Part shown: positions 34,368-42,765 of the stretch, in pieces
Layout: each line of letters opens with the position of its first letter
How positions within the stretch are numbered: the stretch's first letter is position 1
Source of the DNA: Geothrix oryzisoli
GTDB taxonomy: Bacteria; Acidobacteriota; Holophagae; Holophagales; Holophagaceae
NCBI RefSeq assembly: GCF_022808865.1
Contig: NZ_JAKZLB010000001.1
Span: 372,001 to 436,000, forward strand
Direction of reading: 5' to 3'
Length of the DNA: 64,000 nt
Translations under genes and position numbers: made by a program
Notes under the pieces: model-generated
The model's input: only the letters and a program-made list of their open reading frames with translations
Database searches by the model: none
Told to the model about the DNA's origin: nothing

Positions 34368-36656
34368 ATGAGCGGTTCCCACCAGGATTCCACACCCCTT
34401 TCCCCACGCTGGCGCCAGGCGGTCATCCTCGTGATGATCTTCGGCTTCAGCCTGCTGATCTGGGTCACGGCGAAGACTTATGCCGGCGCGCCGCCCATCC
34501 CGGCGCGGGTCGTGGGGGAATCGGGCCAGGTCCTCTTCACGGGAGAGGAGATCAAGGACGGCCAGGAGGTCTTCCTGAAGTACGGCCTCATGGAGCACGG
34601 CACCCTGTGGGGCCACGGCGCCTACCTGGGGCCGGACTACACCGCGGAGTACCTGCACCGCCAGGCGGAGATCGGTCGGGATGTCCTGGCCCAGGCCCGC
34701 TACGGCAAGGCCTTCAAAGAGCTGGACCCGGCCCAGGCGCTGGAGATCGGCGCCCAGCTGGCCTCGCAGACCAAGCAGAACCGCTACGACCCCGGCACGG
34801 ACACCCTCCGGTTCACGGACCTGGAAGCCGCGGCCTACCGCACCCAGACGACCGAATGGAAAACCTACTTCTCCGGCGACAAGGCAGCCGTGGGCCTCCC
34901 CACCAAGTTCATCCAGGACGAGGGGGAACTCAGGAACCTGACGGCCTACTTCGCCTGGGCCACCTGGGCCACCGTGGCGCCGCGCCCCGGGAAGGACTAC
35001 TCCTACACCAACAACTGGCCCTACGAACCCCTGGTGGGCAACACGCCCACGGCGTCGACCTACCTGTGGAGCGCCATGAGCCTCATCGCGCTGCTGGGCG
35101 GCCTGGGCCTCATCCTCTTCATCTTCGGGAAGTTCGACTACCTGGGGTGGGGCGGCGAGGCGGGCTGGAAGCACGCAGAGGAGGGCCGGCTCCACGCTTG
35201 GACCCTCACCCCCAGCCAGAAGGCCGTGGGCCTCTTCTTCGCGGTGGTGGCCCTGCTGTTCCTGGGCCAGACGGCCCTGGGCGGGGCCCTGGCACACTAC
35301 CGCGTCGAGCCCGGGGGCTTCTATGGCTTCGACCTGGCCCGCATCCTGCCTTACAACCTCGCCCGGACCTGGCACCTGCAGCTGGCCATCTTCTGGATCG
35401 CCACGGCCTGGGTGGGCGGCGGGCTCTTCCTGGCCCCCCTGGTGGGTGGCGTGGAACCCAAGGGCCAGAAAGCGGGCGTGCTCCTCCTCCTGGGTGCCCT
35501 CGCCATCGTGGTCTTCGGCAGCCTGTTCGGCGAGTTCCTGGGAATCAACGGCTATCTGGGCAGCCTCTGGTTCTGGCTGGGCCACCAGGGCAGCGAGTAC
35601 CTGGATCTGGGACGGTTCTGGCAGATCCTCCTGGCCGTCGGTCTCATCTTCTGGCTCTTTCTCATGTTCCGGGCCCTGCGTCCGGCCATGAAGGGCGGCG
35701 AGCAGGGGGAGCTGCCCTCCCTCTTCTTCTACGCGGCCATCGCCATCCCGCTCTTCTACGTGCCGGCCCTGTTCTACGGGCCCCGCACCAACTTTGCCGT
35801 CATCGACAACTGGCGCTTCTGGATCATCCACCTGTGGGTGGAGGGCTTCTTCGAGCTCTTCGCCACGGTGCTGGTGGCCGTGATGTTCTACCAGTTGGGC
35901 CTCGTCACCGCGAAGTCCGCCACGCGGCTCGTGTACCTCGACGCCATCCTCTACCTGGCTGGCGGCATCATGGGCATCGGCCACCACTGGTACTTCACGG
36001 GGCAGGGGACCCTGAACATGGGGCTGGCGGCCAGTTTCTCCGCCCTGGAGGTGGTGCCGCTCACCCTGCTGACGCTGGACGCCTGGGACTTCATCCGCCT
36101 GCAGGACAAGGACTGCGAGGACTGCGGGAAGCCCTTGGCGGCGCGGCAGCGCTGGGCCATCAAGTTCCTCATCGCCGTGGGCGTGTGGAACTTCGTCGGG
36201 GCGGGCGTCTTCGGGTTCCTCATCAACCTGCCCATCGTGTCCTACTTCGAGATCGGCACGACCCTCACGGCCAACCATGGCCATGCGGCCATGTTCGGCG
36301 TCTTCGGCATGCTGGCCCTGGCCGTGCTGGTGTTCTGCCTGCGGGAACTCAAGGGCGACCGCGCCTGGGAACGGGTGGAGAAGGCCATCCGCTTCGGGTT
36401 CTGGGGGCTCAACATCGGGCTGGGCCTGATGCTGCTGCTGGATCTGTTCCCCGCCGGCGTCCTCCAGCTGTGGGACGTGCTCTCCAACGGCTACTGGCAC
36501 GCCCGGCGCCTGTCCTACCTCATGGGCGGTACCTTCCACACGCTGGAGTGGATCCGCATCGTCGCCGACACGATCTTCCTGCTCGCGGGGGCGCTGCCCA
36601 TCGCCTACGCCACCCTGAAGCTGGTGTTCACCTCTGAACCGCAAGACGCGGCCTGA
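34368..36656 (+). CDS. norZ: quinol-dependent nitric oxide reductase (qNOR)
   Basis: Reduces 2 NO to N2O with electrons from quinol, 762 aa: a NorB-type haem-copper subunit with the NorC-like extension fused at the N-terminus. TM1 (about 18-37) is followed by a ~180-residue periplasmic domain without a CxxCH haem c motif, as in qNORs (LMEHGTLWGHGAYLGPDY). About 13 further helices carry the haem/Fe ligands, including WHLQLAIFW, the GEFLGINGYLG Glu segment, HLWVEGFFELF, GIGHHWYFTG and TANHGHAAMFG. The ATG at 34368 is chosen with AAGGAG at 34353-34358; the in-frame ATGs at 34332 and 34359 lack an SD. It heads the norZ-cupin-ndh cluster. Confidence 0.93.
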   Translation: MSGSHQDSTPLSPRWRQAVILVMIFGFSLLIWVTAKTYAGAPPIPARVVGESGQVLFTGEEIKDGQEVFLKYGLMEHGTLWGHGAYLGPDYTAEYLHRQAEIGRDVLAQARYGKAFKELDPAQALEIGAQLASQTKQNRYDPGTDTLRFTDLEAAAYRTQTTEWKTYFSGDKAAVGLPTKFIQDEGELRNLTAYFAWATWATVAPRPGKDYSYTNNWPYEPLVGNTPTASTYLWSAMSLIALLGGLGLILFIFGKFDYLGWGGEAGWKHAEEGRLHAWTLTPSQKAVGLFFAVVALLFLGQTALGGALAHYRVEPGGFYGFDLARILPYNLARTWHLQLAIFWIATAWVGGGLFLAPLVGGVEPKGQKAGVLLLLGALAIVVFGSLFGEFLGINGYLGSLWFWLGHQGSEYLDLGRFWQILLAVGLIFWLFLMFRALRPAMKGGEQGELPSLFFYAAIAIPLFYVPALFYGPRTNFAVIDNWRFWIIHLWVEGFFELFATVLVAVMFYQLGLVTAKSATRLVYLDAILYLAGGIMGIGHHWYFTGQGTLNMGLAASFSALEVVPLTLLTLDAWDFIRLQDKDCEDCGKPLAARQRWAIKFLIAVGVWNFVGAGVFGFLINLPIVSYFEIGTTLTANHGHAAMFGVFGMLALAVLVFCLRELKGDRAWERVEKAIRFGFWGLNIGLGLMLLLDLFPAGVLQLWDVLSNGYWHARRLSYLMGGTFHTLEWIRIVADTIFLLAGALPIAYATLKLVFTSEPQDAA

Positions 36657-36685
36657 TTCCCAGACCGCCGAGACAAGGAATCCCG

Positions 36686-36994
36686 ATGACCATCACCAAC
36701 CTGCAAGAAGCCCTTCCCATGCCGGAGTCCCAGCGGGCCACCTTGCCGCTCATTGATGTGGAGCACGGCACCAAGGTCGTCCTGGTGGCCCTGCCCGGAG
36801 GCGTCAAGATCGCCCCCCACAAGGCACCCTATACCGCCAGCGCCCAGCTCCTGACCGGCCGCATCGAGGTGCTCAAGGGCGAGACCTGGCTCCCCATGGC
36901 CCCCGGGGACCGGGTGATCTTCGACAAGGACCAGCCCCACGCCCTCACCGGGATCGAGTCCTCCTACGTCCTCGTGACCCACATGCGGGGCTAG
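36686..36994 (+). CDS. small cupin-fold protein
   Basis: 102-aa single-domain cupin. The barrel pattern is visible: KVVLVALPGGVKIAPHKAP (motif 1, His near residue 45), GRIEVLKGE, then APGDRVIFDKDQPHALTG (motif 2, His near 84). With only two clear His ligands, metal binding is plausible but the site is sparse. Wedged between NO reductase and NDH-2 (29-nt and 5-nt gaps), it may be an NO- or redox-related accessory protein. No specific function can be claimed. Confidence 0.75.
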   Translation: MTITNLQEALPMPESQRATLPLIDVEHGTKVVLVALPGGVKIAPHKAPYTASAQLLTGRIEVLKGETWLPMAPGDRVIFDKDQPHALTGIESSYVLVTHMRG

Positions 36995-36999
36995 GGGCG

Positions 37000-38271
37000 G
37001 TGGCAGATCCAGCGCCTGTCCTTCCCACGGTCCTCATCGTCGGCGGCGGATTCGGGGGGCTGAAGGCCGCCCGGATCCTCGCCGAGGCGCCGGTCCGGGT
37101 CGTGCTGGTGGACCGCCAGAACCACCATCTGTTCCAGCCCCTCCTCTATCAGGTGGCCTCGGCCACGCTCTCCCCGGCCGACATCGCCGCCCCCATCCGC
37201 CACATCCTCCGCGAGCAGGCCAACGCCGAGGTGGTGCTGGGCGAGGTGACCTCCGTGGATCTCGCCGCCCGGCAGGCGCGCCTGGCGGAGGGCGGGACGC
37301 TGGCCTACGACTTCCTGATCCTCGCCGCAGGATCCCGCAGTTCCTACTTCGGCCAGGACGCCTGGGCCCGTGTGGCCCCAGGCCTCAAGACCCTGGAGGA
37401 CGCCCTGGAGATCCGGCGGCGCTTCCTCCTCACCTTCGAGCGGGCGGAGCAGGAGGAAGATGCGGAACTGCGCCGGGAGTGGCTGACCTTCGTCATCGTG
37501 GGAGGCGGGCCGACCGGCGTGGAGCTGGCCGGCACCCTGAAGGAGATGGCCCGGCTCACCCTGCCGCGGGAGTTCCGGCGCATCCGCACGGACCGCGCCC
37601 GGGTGATCCTGGTGGAAGCCGGGCCGGGCATCCTGGCCAACTTCGGCTCCGGGTTGTCCGAGCAGGCGGTGCAGGGCCTGGAGCGCATCGGCGTCGAGGT
37701 CCGGCTCGGGCAGCCCATCACGGGCATCGACGAGCATGCCGTCCAGCTGGGCGGGGAGCGCATCCCCACCCGGACCGTGCTCTGGGCCGCGGGCGTGTCG
37801 GCGGTGCCCCTCGGGGCAAGCCTGGGCGTGCCGACTGATCGCATCGGCCGGGTGCTCGTCGAGCCCGACCTCAGCCTCCCCGGCCATCCCGAGGCCTTCG
37901 TCGTGGGGGACCTGGCCGCGTTCACGCATGGGTCCGGCGGGCCTCTGCCGGGCGTCGCCCCCGTGGCGATCCAGCAGGGAACCTGCGCCGCGGAGAACCT
38001 CCTGGCGACCCTCGCCAACCGGCCCCGGCGGACCTTCCGCTATCGGGACAAGGGCAGCATGGCCACCCTCGGCCGGGGCAAGGCCGTGGCCCACATCGGC
38101 CGCCTGAACTTCACCGGCTACCCCGCCTGGCTGGCCTGGTTGTTCGTCCACCTCATGCTGCTCGTGGATTTCCGCAGCCGCGTGTTCGTCCTCTTCGAAT
38201 GGCTATGGGCCTACCTCACGACCCAGCCCAGGGCGAGGCTGATCGTCGAGAGGAAGAGGCGTGATGGCTAA
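37000..38271 (+). CDS. ndh: type II NADH:quinone oxidoreductase
   Basis: Non-proton-pumping NADH dehydrogenase, 423 aa. The FAD motif GGGFGG is at about residues 15-20, the NADH motif IVGGGPTGVELAG near 165-177, and the quinone-side AIQQGTCAAENL segment near 325. The C-terminal amphipathic/hydrophobic helices (AWLFVHLMLLVDFRSRVFVLF) dock it to the membrane. GTG start at 37000, 5 nt after the cupin stop. Next to a quinol-fed NO reductase it would supply quinol directly. Converges with the minus-strand synthase gene with a 4-nt overlap. Confidence 0.92.
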   Translation: MADPAPVLPTVLIVGGGFGGLKAARILAEAPVRVVLVDRQNHHLFQPLLYQVASATLSPADIAAPIRHILREQANAEVVLGEVTSVDLAARQARLAEGGTLAYDFLILAAGSRSSYFGQDAWARVAPGLKTLEDALEIRRRFLLTFERAEQEEDAELRREWLTFVIVGGGPTGVELAGTLKEMARLTLPREFRRIRTDRARVILVEAGPGILANFGSGLSEQAVQGLERIGVEVRLGQPITGIDEHAVQLGGERIPTRTVLWAAGVSAVPLGASLGVPTDRIGRVLVEPDLSLPGHPEAFVVGDLAAFTHGSGGPLPGVAPVAIQQGTCAAENLLATLANRPRRTFRYRDKGSMATLGRGKAVAHIGRLNFTGYPAWLAWLFVHLMLLVDFRSRVFVLFEWLWAYLTTQPRARLIVERKRRDG

Positions 38272-39467
38272 AGCACGGCCCGGATCTCGGCTTCGCTGAG
38301 GATCCGGGGGCTGTTCTTGGCTGCCTGGAGGATGCGTTCGACGCGGTCGGGACTGGTGTCGTACCCATTGAGCTCGAGCCAGTAGATGACGTTGCTGTGG
38401 CCTGCCATGGGGCCGATCTCGATTTCCTGGCGCCGGCCCACCAGGGCGGCGGGGACCCCGGAGTAGACCGCGTCAGCCAGGTCCACGTCGCCGCGATGCA
38501 GAGCCTTCACGATGGCGGCGGCATGGACGCCCGTGCCGGTGCGGAATGCGTCCCGACCCAGCACCGGATAGTTGGCGGGGATCTCCACGCCGCACAATTC
38601 AGCCACGCGTTCCGCCAGGGCCGGGAGGTCGGAGAGGTCGCCCTTGGGGAAACCCATGAGGTGCAGGTTGATCATGAGCTGGTCCAGGGCCACGTTGCCG
38701 CAGCGTTCGCCGATGCCCAGGATGGTGCCGTGGAGGCGGTCCGCGCCCGCCTCGAAAGCGGCGATGGCATTGGCCACGCCCAGGCCCCGGTCGTTGTGAC
38801 CGTGCCAGTCGATGTGCACGGAGCGGTCCTTGACGACCTCGTCCTTGATGAAGCGCACCAACCGCCGCACGCCGTCAGGGGTGGCGTGGCCGCAGGTGTC
38901 CGACAGGCAGAGGGACTGGGCCCCTTCATCCAGGGCGGCACTGTAGATGGCTTTGAGCACCTCCGGCCGGGCGCGGGTGGTGTCTTCCGTCACCATCATC
39001 AGGGGCACTTCATGGCGGCGGCAGAAGGCCGCGGCCTTGCGTGCCATGTCCACCAGGAAGGCGAGATCCCACCCTTCCACGTCCATGCGGATGGGGCTGG
39101 AGCCCAGGAAGGCGCCGGCCTCCAGCGGGAGGCCCACCCGCTGCTGGATCTCGGCCACCTGCGCGAGGTCCACCTCCATGGTCCGGACGGCCACCTGGGG
39201 ATGGATGGGCAGGCGGTGGTCTCGGATCTCCACCATGAGGGCCCGCACGGCCGCCAGGGCCTTGGGGCCCGCGCCGGGCATGCCCAGATCCACGGCATCC
39301 ACGCCCAGGCGGGCCAGGAGGTGGATGAGGTCGCGCTTGGCGGCGATGTCCGGATCGCGAACGGAAGGACTCTGGAGGCCGTCGCGCAGGGTCTCGTCGA
39401 GGAGTATCGGGATGCGGCCTTCCGCCAGGGGGCCGTTCCAGTCGTTGATCAGCTCATCGAGTGTCAT
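38268..39467 (-). CDS. DRE-TIM metallolyase of the isopropylmalate/homocitrate/citramalate synthase family
   Basis: 399-aa acyl-CoA condensing enzyme. It has the metal/catalytic motif LLDETLRDGLQ near residue 22, the HGHNDRGLG motif (two His ligands) near 222 and GTILGIGERCGN near 248. The C-terminal LeuA allosteric domain is missing, so it is not a classical LeuA1. Candidates are a LeuA2-like enzyme, citramalate or homocitrate synthase, or an Re-type citrate synthase; the sequence alone does not decide. It starts 7 nt downstream of the ppx stop on the same strand. Confidence 0.78.
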   Translation of the reverse strand: MTLDELINDWNGPLAEGRIPILLDETLRDGLQSPSVRDPDIAAKRDLIHLLARLGVDAVDLGMPGAGPKALAAVRALMVEIRDHRLPIHPQVAVRTMEVDLAQVAEIQQRVGLPLEAGAFLGSSPIRMDVEGWDLAFLVDMARKAAAFCRRHEVPLMMVTEDTTRARPEVLKAIYSAALDEGAQSLCLSDTCGHATPDGVRRLVRFIKDEVVKDRSVHIDWHGHNDRGLGVANAIAAFEAGADRLHGTILGIGERCGNVALDQLMINLHLMGFPKGDLSDLPALAERVAELCGVEIPANYPVLGRDAFRTGTGVHAAAIVKALHRGDVDLADAVYSGVPAALVGRRQEIEIGPMAGHSNVIYWLELNGYDTSPDRVERILQAAKNSPRILSEAEIRAVL

Positions 39468-39474
39468 GGAGGAA

Positions 39475-40971
39475 TCAGACTACGGTGACTTCGATCCTAC
39501 GGTCCAGCAGGGTGCCCAGGAGGACGGCCTTCTCGCGGAAGGCCTCCATCTCTGGTTCCACATCCCCGGTGGCCTCCAGGCGCACCCGCAGGGTCTCCTC
39601 ATCGATGTCCACCGATAGGTCACGCACCGTCTGGCGGCGCCTGCGGTCCAGGGCATCAGCCCCCCGCACCAGGGCCGCCAGCTTGCGGACCACCTGCCGG
39701 TGCCAGGGTGCCAGGGCCCGGAAGGCCTCATGTTTCGCGTGGTGGGGCGGCTTGCCCCGGTGGAAGCGCACCACCTGGGCGAGCACATCCACCTCCTCGG
39801 GCCAGAAGCCGGGCAGGGCGGCATTCCGCAACAGATACTCGCCATGCTTGTGGTGGTCCTTCTCGGAAACCGAGAATCCGATGTCGTGGACCCTAGCCGC
39901 GAAGGCCAGCCACTGGCGCTCGGTATCCCCCAGCTCGAAGTGGGGCTGGAGGGCGAGGAAGAGCTGGTCCGCCAGCCGGGCCACATGGCGGCTGTGGCCG
40001 GGGTCGGGATCCAGGCGCGCCGCCAGCTGCTCGATGGAGGCCCGCCGGCGGTCCGCCAGCGGCGGGATCGCGGCGCCGCCGTGCTTCAGGGCCTCCCAGA
40101 TCATGCCTTCGCGCAGGCCCACGGGCAGGTGGCGCAGGGGCGGGGTGCCCAGCCACTCCATCAGGGACAGGGCCCAGATGGCACCCACATGCAGCACCTC
40201 CGCGCGCTTGGGGTCGACACCCAGGCGCTCGGTCCGCTGCTGGGCATCTGTCCGCCAGAGTTTCAGGGTGTAGGCCCGGAGCTGCTCCACGGTGAAGCCC
40301 CGGCCGTCATCCGAGCCCTTCGCCAGGTCCTCCAGCGTGCCCGATGTCCCCAGAAGGAGCGTGGGTTCCGGCAACTCCGTGGGCAGGTCCTTGCGGGCTT
40401 TCTTCAGGATGCGGCGGATCATCTTCCGCAGCCGCTTGAGGTCGGGGGCCGTGGGCGGGTCCGCCGTCTGGGCCGCATCCGCCAGCCGCTGGAGGCCCCG
40501 GGGCAGGGAGATGCTGGCCGCCACCCGGCCTCCGGCCACCCAGGTCAGCTCGGTGCTGCCGCCGCCGATGTCCACCAGGGTGACGGGCTCCGGAGGGAAG
40601 GGGATGGCGTGGGAGACGGCCTGGTAGATGAGTCGGGCCTCCTCCTCGCCCGAGATCACCTGGATGGCGATGCCCAGTGCTTCGGCCTCCATGACGAAGG
40701 CCTGGGCGTTCTTCGCATCCCGCAGGGCCGCCGTGCCGCAAGCCATGACGGTCTCGCACTCGAAGCCCTGGATGACCTTCGCCATCTGGCTGAGGGCATC
40801 CAGGCCAGCCTGGAACGCCTCGGGGCCGATTTCGCCGGAGCTCGCCTCGCCGCGGGCCAGGCGCACCATGGCCTTCTCCCGGGCCAGAACCTGCTGCCCG
40901 CCCATGGGATCCGCTTCCACCACCACCAGGTGGATGGAATTCGATCCAACGTCCACGGCCGCAATCCGCAT
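39475..40971 (-). CDS. exopolyphosphatase / guanosine pentaphosphatase (Ppx/GppA)
   Basis: Hydrolyses inorganic polyphosphate and/or pppGpp, 498 aa. The N-terminal ASKHA fold has VDVGSNSIHLVV (residues 6-17), the catalytic-Glu region ISGEEEARLIY near 120, and DIGGGSTEL near 145. The C-terminal half is an HD-type helical domain (ARVHDIGFSVSEKDHHKHG near 375), as in long-form Ppx. ATG 40971 was chosen; the longer frame enters the divergent gene region. Which of poly-P or pppGpp is preferred cannot be read off. Confidence 0.9.
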   Translation of the reverse strand: MRIAAVDVGSNSIHLVVVEADPMGGQQVLAREKAMVRLARGEASSGEIGPEAFQAGLDALSQMAKVIQGFECETVMACGTAALRDAKNAQAFVMEAEALGIAIQVISGEEEARLIYQAVSHAIPFPPEPVTLVDIGGGSTELTWVAGGRVAASISLPRGLQRLADAAQTADPPTAPDLKRLRKMIRRILKKARKDLPTELPEPTLLLGTSGTLEDLAKGSDDGRGFTVEQLRAYTLKLWRTDAQQRTERLGVDPKRAEVLHVGAIWALSLMEWLGTPPLRHLPVGLREGMIWEALKHGGAAIPPLADRRRASIEQLAARLDPDPGHSRHVARLADQLFLALQPHFELGDTERQWLAFAARVHDIGFSVSEKDHHKHGEYLLRNAALPGFWPEEVDVLAQVVRFHRGKPPHHAKHEAFRALAPWHRQVVRKLAALVRGADALDRRRRQTVRDLSVDIDEETLRVRLEATGDVEPEMEAFREKAVLLGTLLDRRIEVTVV

Positions 40972-41130
40972 GGGTCGATTGTGGCGAGTGCCGCCGACCT
41001 GGCCAGAAGATTCTTGGCGGGCCGGGGTTCTCCGGAGCACGGATGAGGCCCGATGGACCTGCGGGGCTGCGAGGCGGGCTCCTTTGTGGTTCAATCAATA
41101 CCTGTTCATCCACAAAACAGGGGGCGTCGC

Positions 41131-42294
41131 ATGATCCACCGCTGGTGCATCGGATTGATCCTTGGAGTCGCTTTGGCCGCCGGCCAGCCGGACCCGGCGC
41201 GGGCCCAGGCCTGGGTCCTGGCGCTCGATACTCGCGGGGCCCTAGTGGGGGACCTCCGGGCCGAGGACTTCAAGGTCCAGGTCGATGGGAAGGTCCGTGC
41301 GGTGGTCCAGGTGAAGACTCCCGCTCAGACCGCCGATGCCCCGCAGTCCTGGGTGCTCGTGTTCGAGCCCATCCGGGACACGAACCTCCGGGCCATGGCC
41401 TTCCTGGCTGCGGCAGACTTCCTGACCAAAGTGCCCGGCGGGGACCGGGTACTCATTGTGGCCCGCGGGAAGGATGCCCTGGAGTCCCTGATGCCCGGCT
41501 TTTCGGTCCGGCGGGCGCTGTGGGCCGAGGCCCTGGCCAAGGTTCCGGACCTGCTGCCCGAGAGCCTGACCGGATCGTCCAGAGAGCGTCTCCAGGGCCA
41601 GGGTTTTCAGAGGGACTTTACGGATGCCTCCGATGGCGAGGCTGGCCAGGACACCCTGAATGCCATGCTGGCCCGGTTCAAGGTGGCGGCGCCTGGCTGG
41701 GCCAGGGGCACGACGGACCAGCGCGGCATCAATGTCCTGGACCGGCTGAATTTCAGCAGCCAGTCATTCATCACTGGCATGTTGACCACCATCGGGCGGG
41801 AGTCCCAGGCCCTGGAATCCATCCTCGAGGCCATCGCTGCGGTGCCGGGCCAGAAGCATGTCGTCGTCTTCTCGCGCTGTGAGGCGGATGACATGGCCCA
41901 TCCGACCGTGAAACGGGCCGCGGGCCAGAACTTCAAGCGCGAACGGGGGGATGCGGGGGGACCTGCGGAGACCGCCTCTCTGGCCACTCGGGACATGGCC
42001 CTCTTCCAGGCCTCGCTCAAGGCGAAGGCCGCTGCCACCGGCGTCACCCTCTACTCCGTGGCTGGAGCCGGGCAGAACGTCACGGGTCATGTGGGCGCCA
42101 TCGCACCCGCCACCGGAGGCTTCGCCTTTCCGCTGAAGGTCGGGCTCGAGGCCCGGTTTGGACAGAGCATTCAGGCCTTCGGTTCCCGCTACCTGGTGCA
42201 GTGGTCGGAGGGTTCCCCTTCCGCTAGACCGCTGCCCCTTGAGGTCAGCACCGCCCGAAAAGGCGTGACCCTGTACGCTCCATCCGTCCGGTAG
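41131..42294 (+). CDS. exported VWFA-related protein (Acidobacteria-type)
   Basis: 387 aa with a Sec signal peptide (cleavage near ARAQA, residues 23-27). The mature N-terminus shows the pattern of the acidobacterial VWFA-related family: a strand, then DTRGALVGDLRAEDFKVQVDGK. A von Willebrand A-like fold follows (WVLVFEP at strand 1, ESILEAIAAVPGQKHVVVFS in the middle, ATGVTLYSV late). The canonical MIDAS DxSxS is not clear: the first strand has FEPIRDTN instead, so metal binding is doubtful. Probably periplasmic or surface. An inverted repeat CCTGTT/AACAGG (41101-41121) sits just before the start. Confidence 0.75.
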   Translation: MIHRWCIGLILGVALAAGQPDPARAQAWVLALDTRGALVGDLRAEDFKVQVDGKVRAVVQVKTPAQTADAPQSWVLVFEPIRDTNLRAMAFLAAADFLTKVPGGDRVLIVARGKDALESLMPGFSVRRALWAEALAKVPDLLPESLTGSSRERLQGQGFQRDFTDASDGEAGQDTLNAMLARFKVAAPGWARGTTDQRGINVLDRLNFSSQSFITGMLTTIGRESQALESILEAIAAVPGQKHVVVFSRCEADDMAHPTVKRAAGQNFKRERGDAGGPAETASLATRDMALFQASLKAKAAATGVTLYSVAGAGQNVTGHVGAIAPATGGFAFPLKVGLEARFGQSIQAFGSRYLVQWSEGSPSARPLPLEVSTARKGVTLYAPSVR

Positions 42295-42312
42295 GGGGCC
42301 GCGTCCAAAAGT

Positions 42313-42354
42313 ACGAATCGATTCGTTGACAAATTACGAATCGGTTCGTATGTT
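42313..42354 (+). promoter_or_regulatory. promoter with two BlaI-type operators
   Basis: -35 TTGACA (42326-42331), 17-bp spacer, -10 TATGTT (42349-42354). Operator 1 is a perfect palindrome ACGAATCGATTCGT (42313-42326) abutting the -35. Operator 2, TACGAATCGGTTCGTA (42335-42350, one mismatched pair), fills the spacer and reaches the -10. The centres are 23 bp apart, about two helical turns. A dimeric BlaI bound here would block RNA polymerase, so the blaI-M56 operon should be autorepressed. Confidence 0.85.
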
Positions 42355-42378
42355 GTCTCCAGATCCCCTGGAGGCTCC

Positions 42379-42765
42379 ATGTCCACCGCGCCCATCCGCC
42401 CTTCCGATGGCGAGCTCGCCATCCTGCGGGTCCTCTGGTCGCGGGGCTCCTCGACGGTTCGGGATGTGCACACCGAGCTGTCGAAGGACCGGGACATGGG
42501 CTACACCACCGTGCTGAAGCTCATGCAAATCATGGTGGAGAAGGGCCTGGTGGCGCGGGACGAACGCGCGCGTTCCCACACCTACCAGGCCCTCCAGGGG
42601 GAGGCCGAAACCCAGCGCTGCCTGCTGAAGGAACTTCTGCAGAAGGCCTTCGCAGGCAACCGTCGGGACCTTGTCCTCCAGGCTCTGGAAGCCGAGCCTG
42701 CCTCGGCGGAGGAACTGGAGGACATCCGCAAGCTGCTGAATGAAGCCAAGGGCAGGGCCCGATGA
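42379..42765 (+). CDS. BlaI/MecI/CopY-family transcriptional repressor
   Basis: 128-aa winged-helix repressor. The N-terminal helix-turn-helix matches the family (LAILRVLWSRGSSTVRDVH then DMGYTTVLKLMQIMVEKGLV), followed by the dimerisation region with the family's cleavable segment near residues 70-105. The SD is GGAGG at 42370-42374. Its start is 24 nt downstream of a promoter bearing two matching operators, and its stop overlaps the M56 metallopeptidase gene (ATGA). By family precedent the membrane peptidase triggers its inactivation. Confidence 0.93.
   Translation: MSTAPIRPSDGELAILRVLWSRGSSTVRDVHTELSKDRDMGYTTVLKLMQIMVEKGLVARDERARSHTYQALQGEAETQRCLLKELLQKAFAGNRRDLVLQALEAEPASAEELEDIRKLLNEAKGRAR

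Noticed and set aside
34275-36644. 789-codon minus-strand and 776-codon second plus-strand frames across the NO reductase
   Set aside because: Both are out-of-phase readings of norZ, which carries all catalytic motifs in its own frame.
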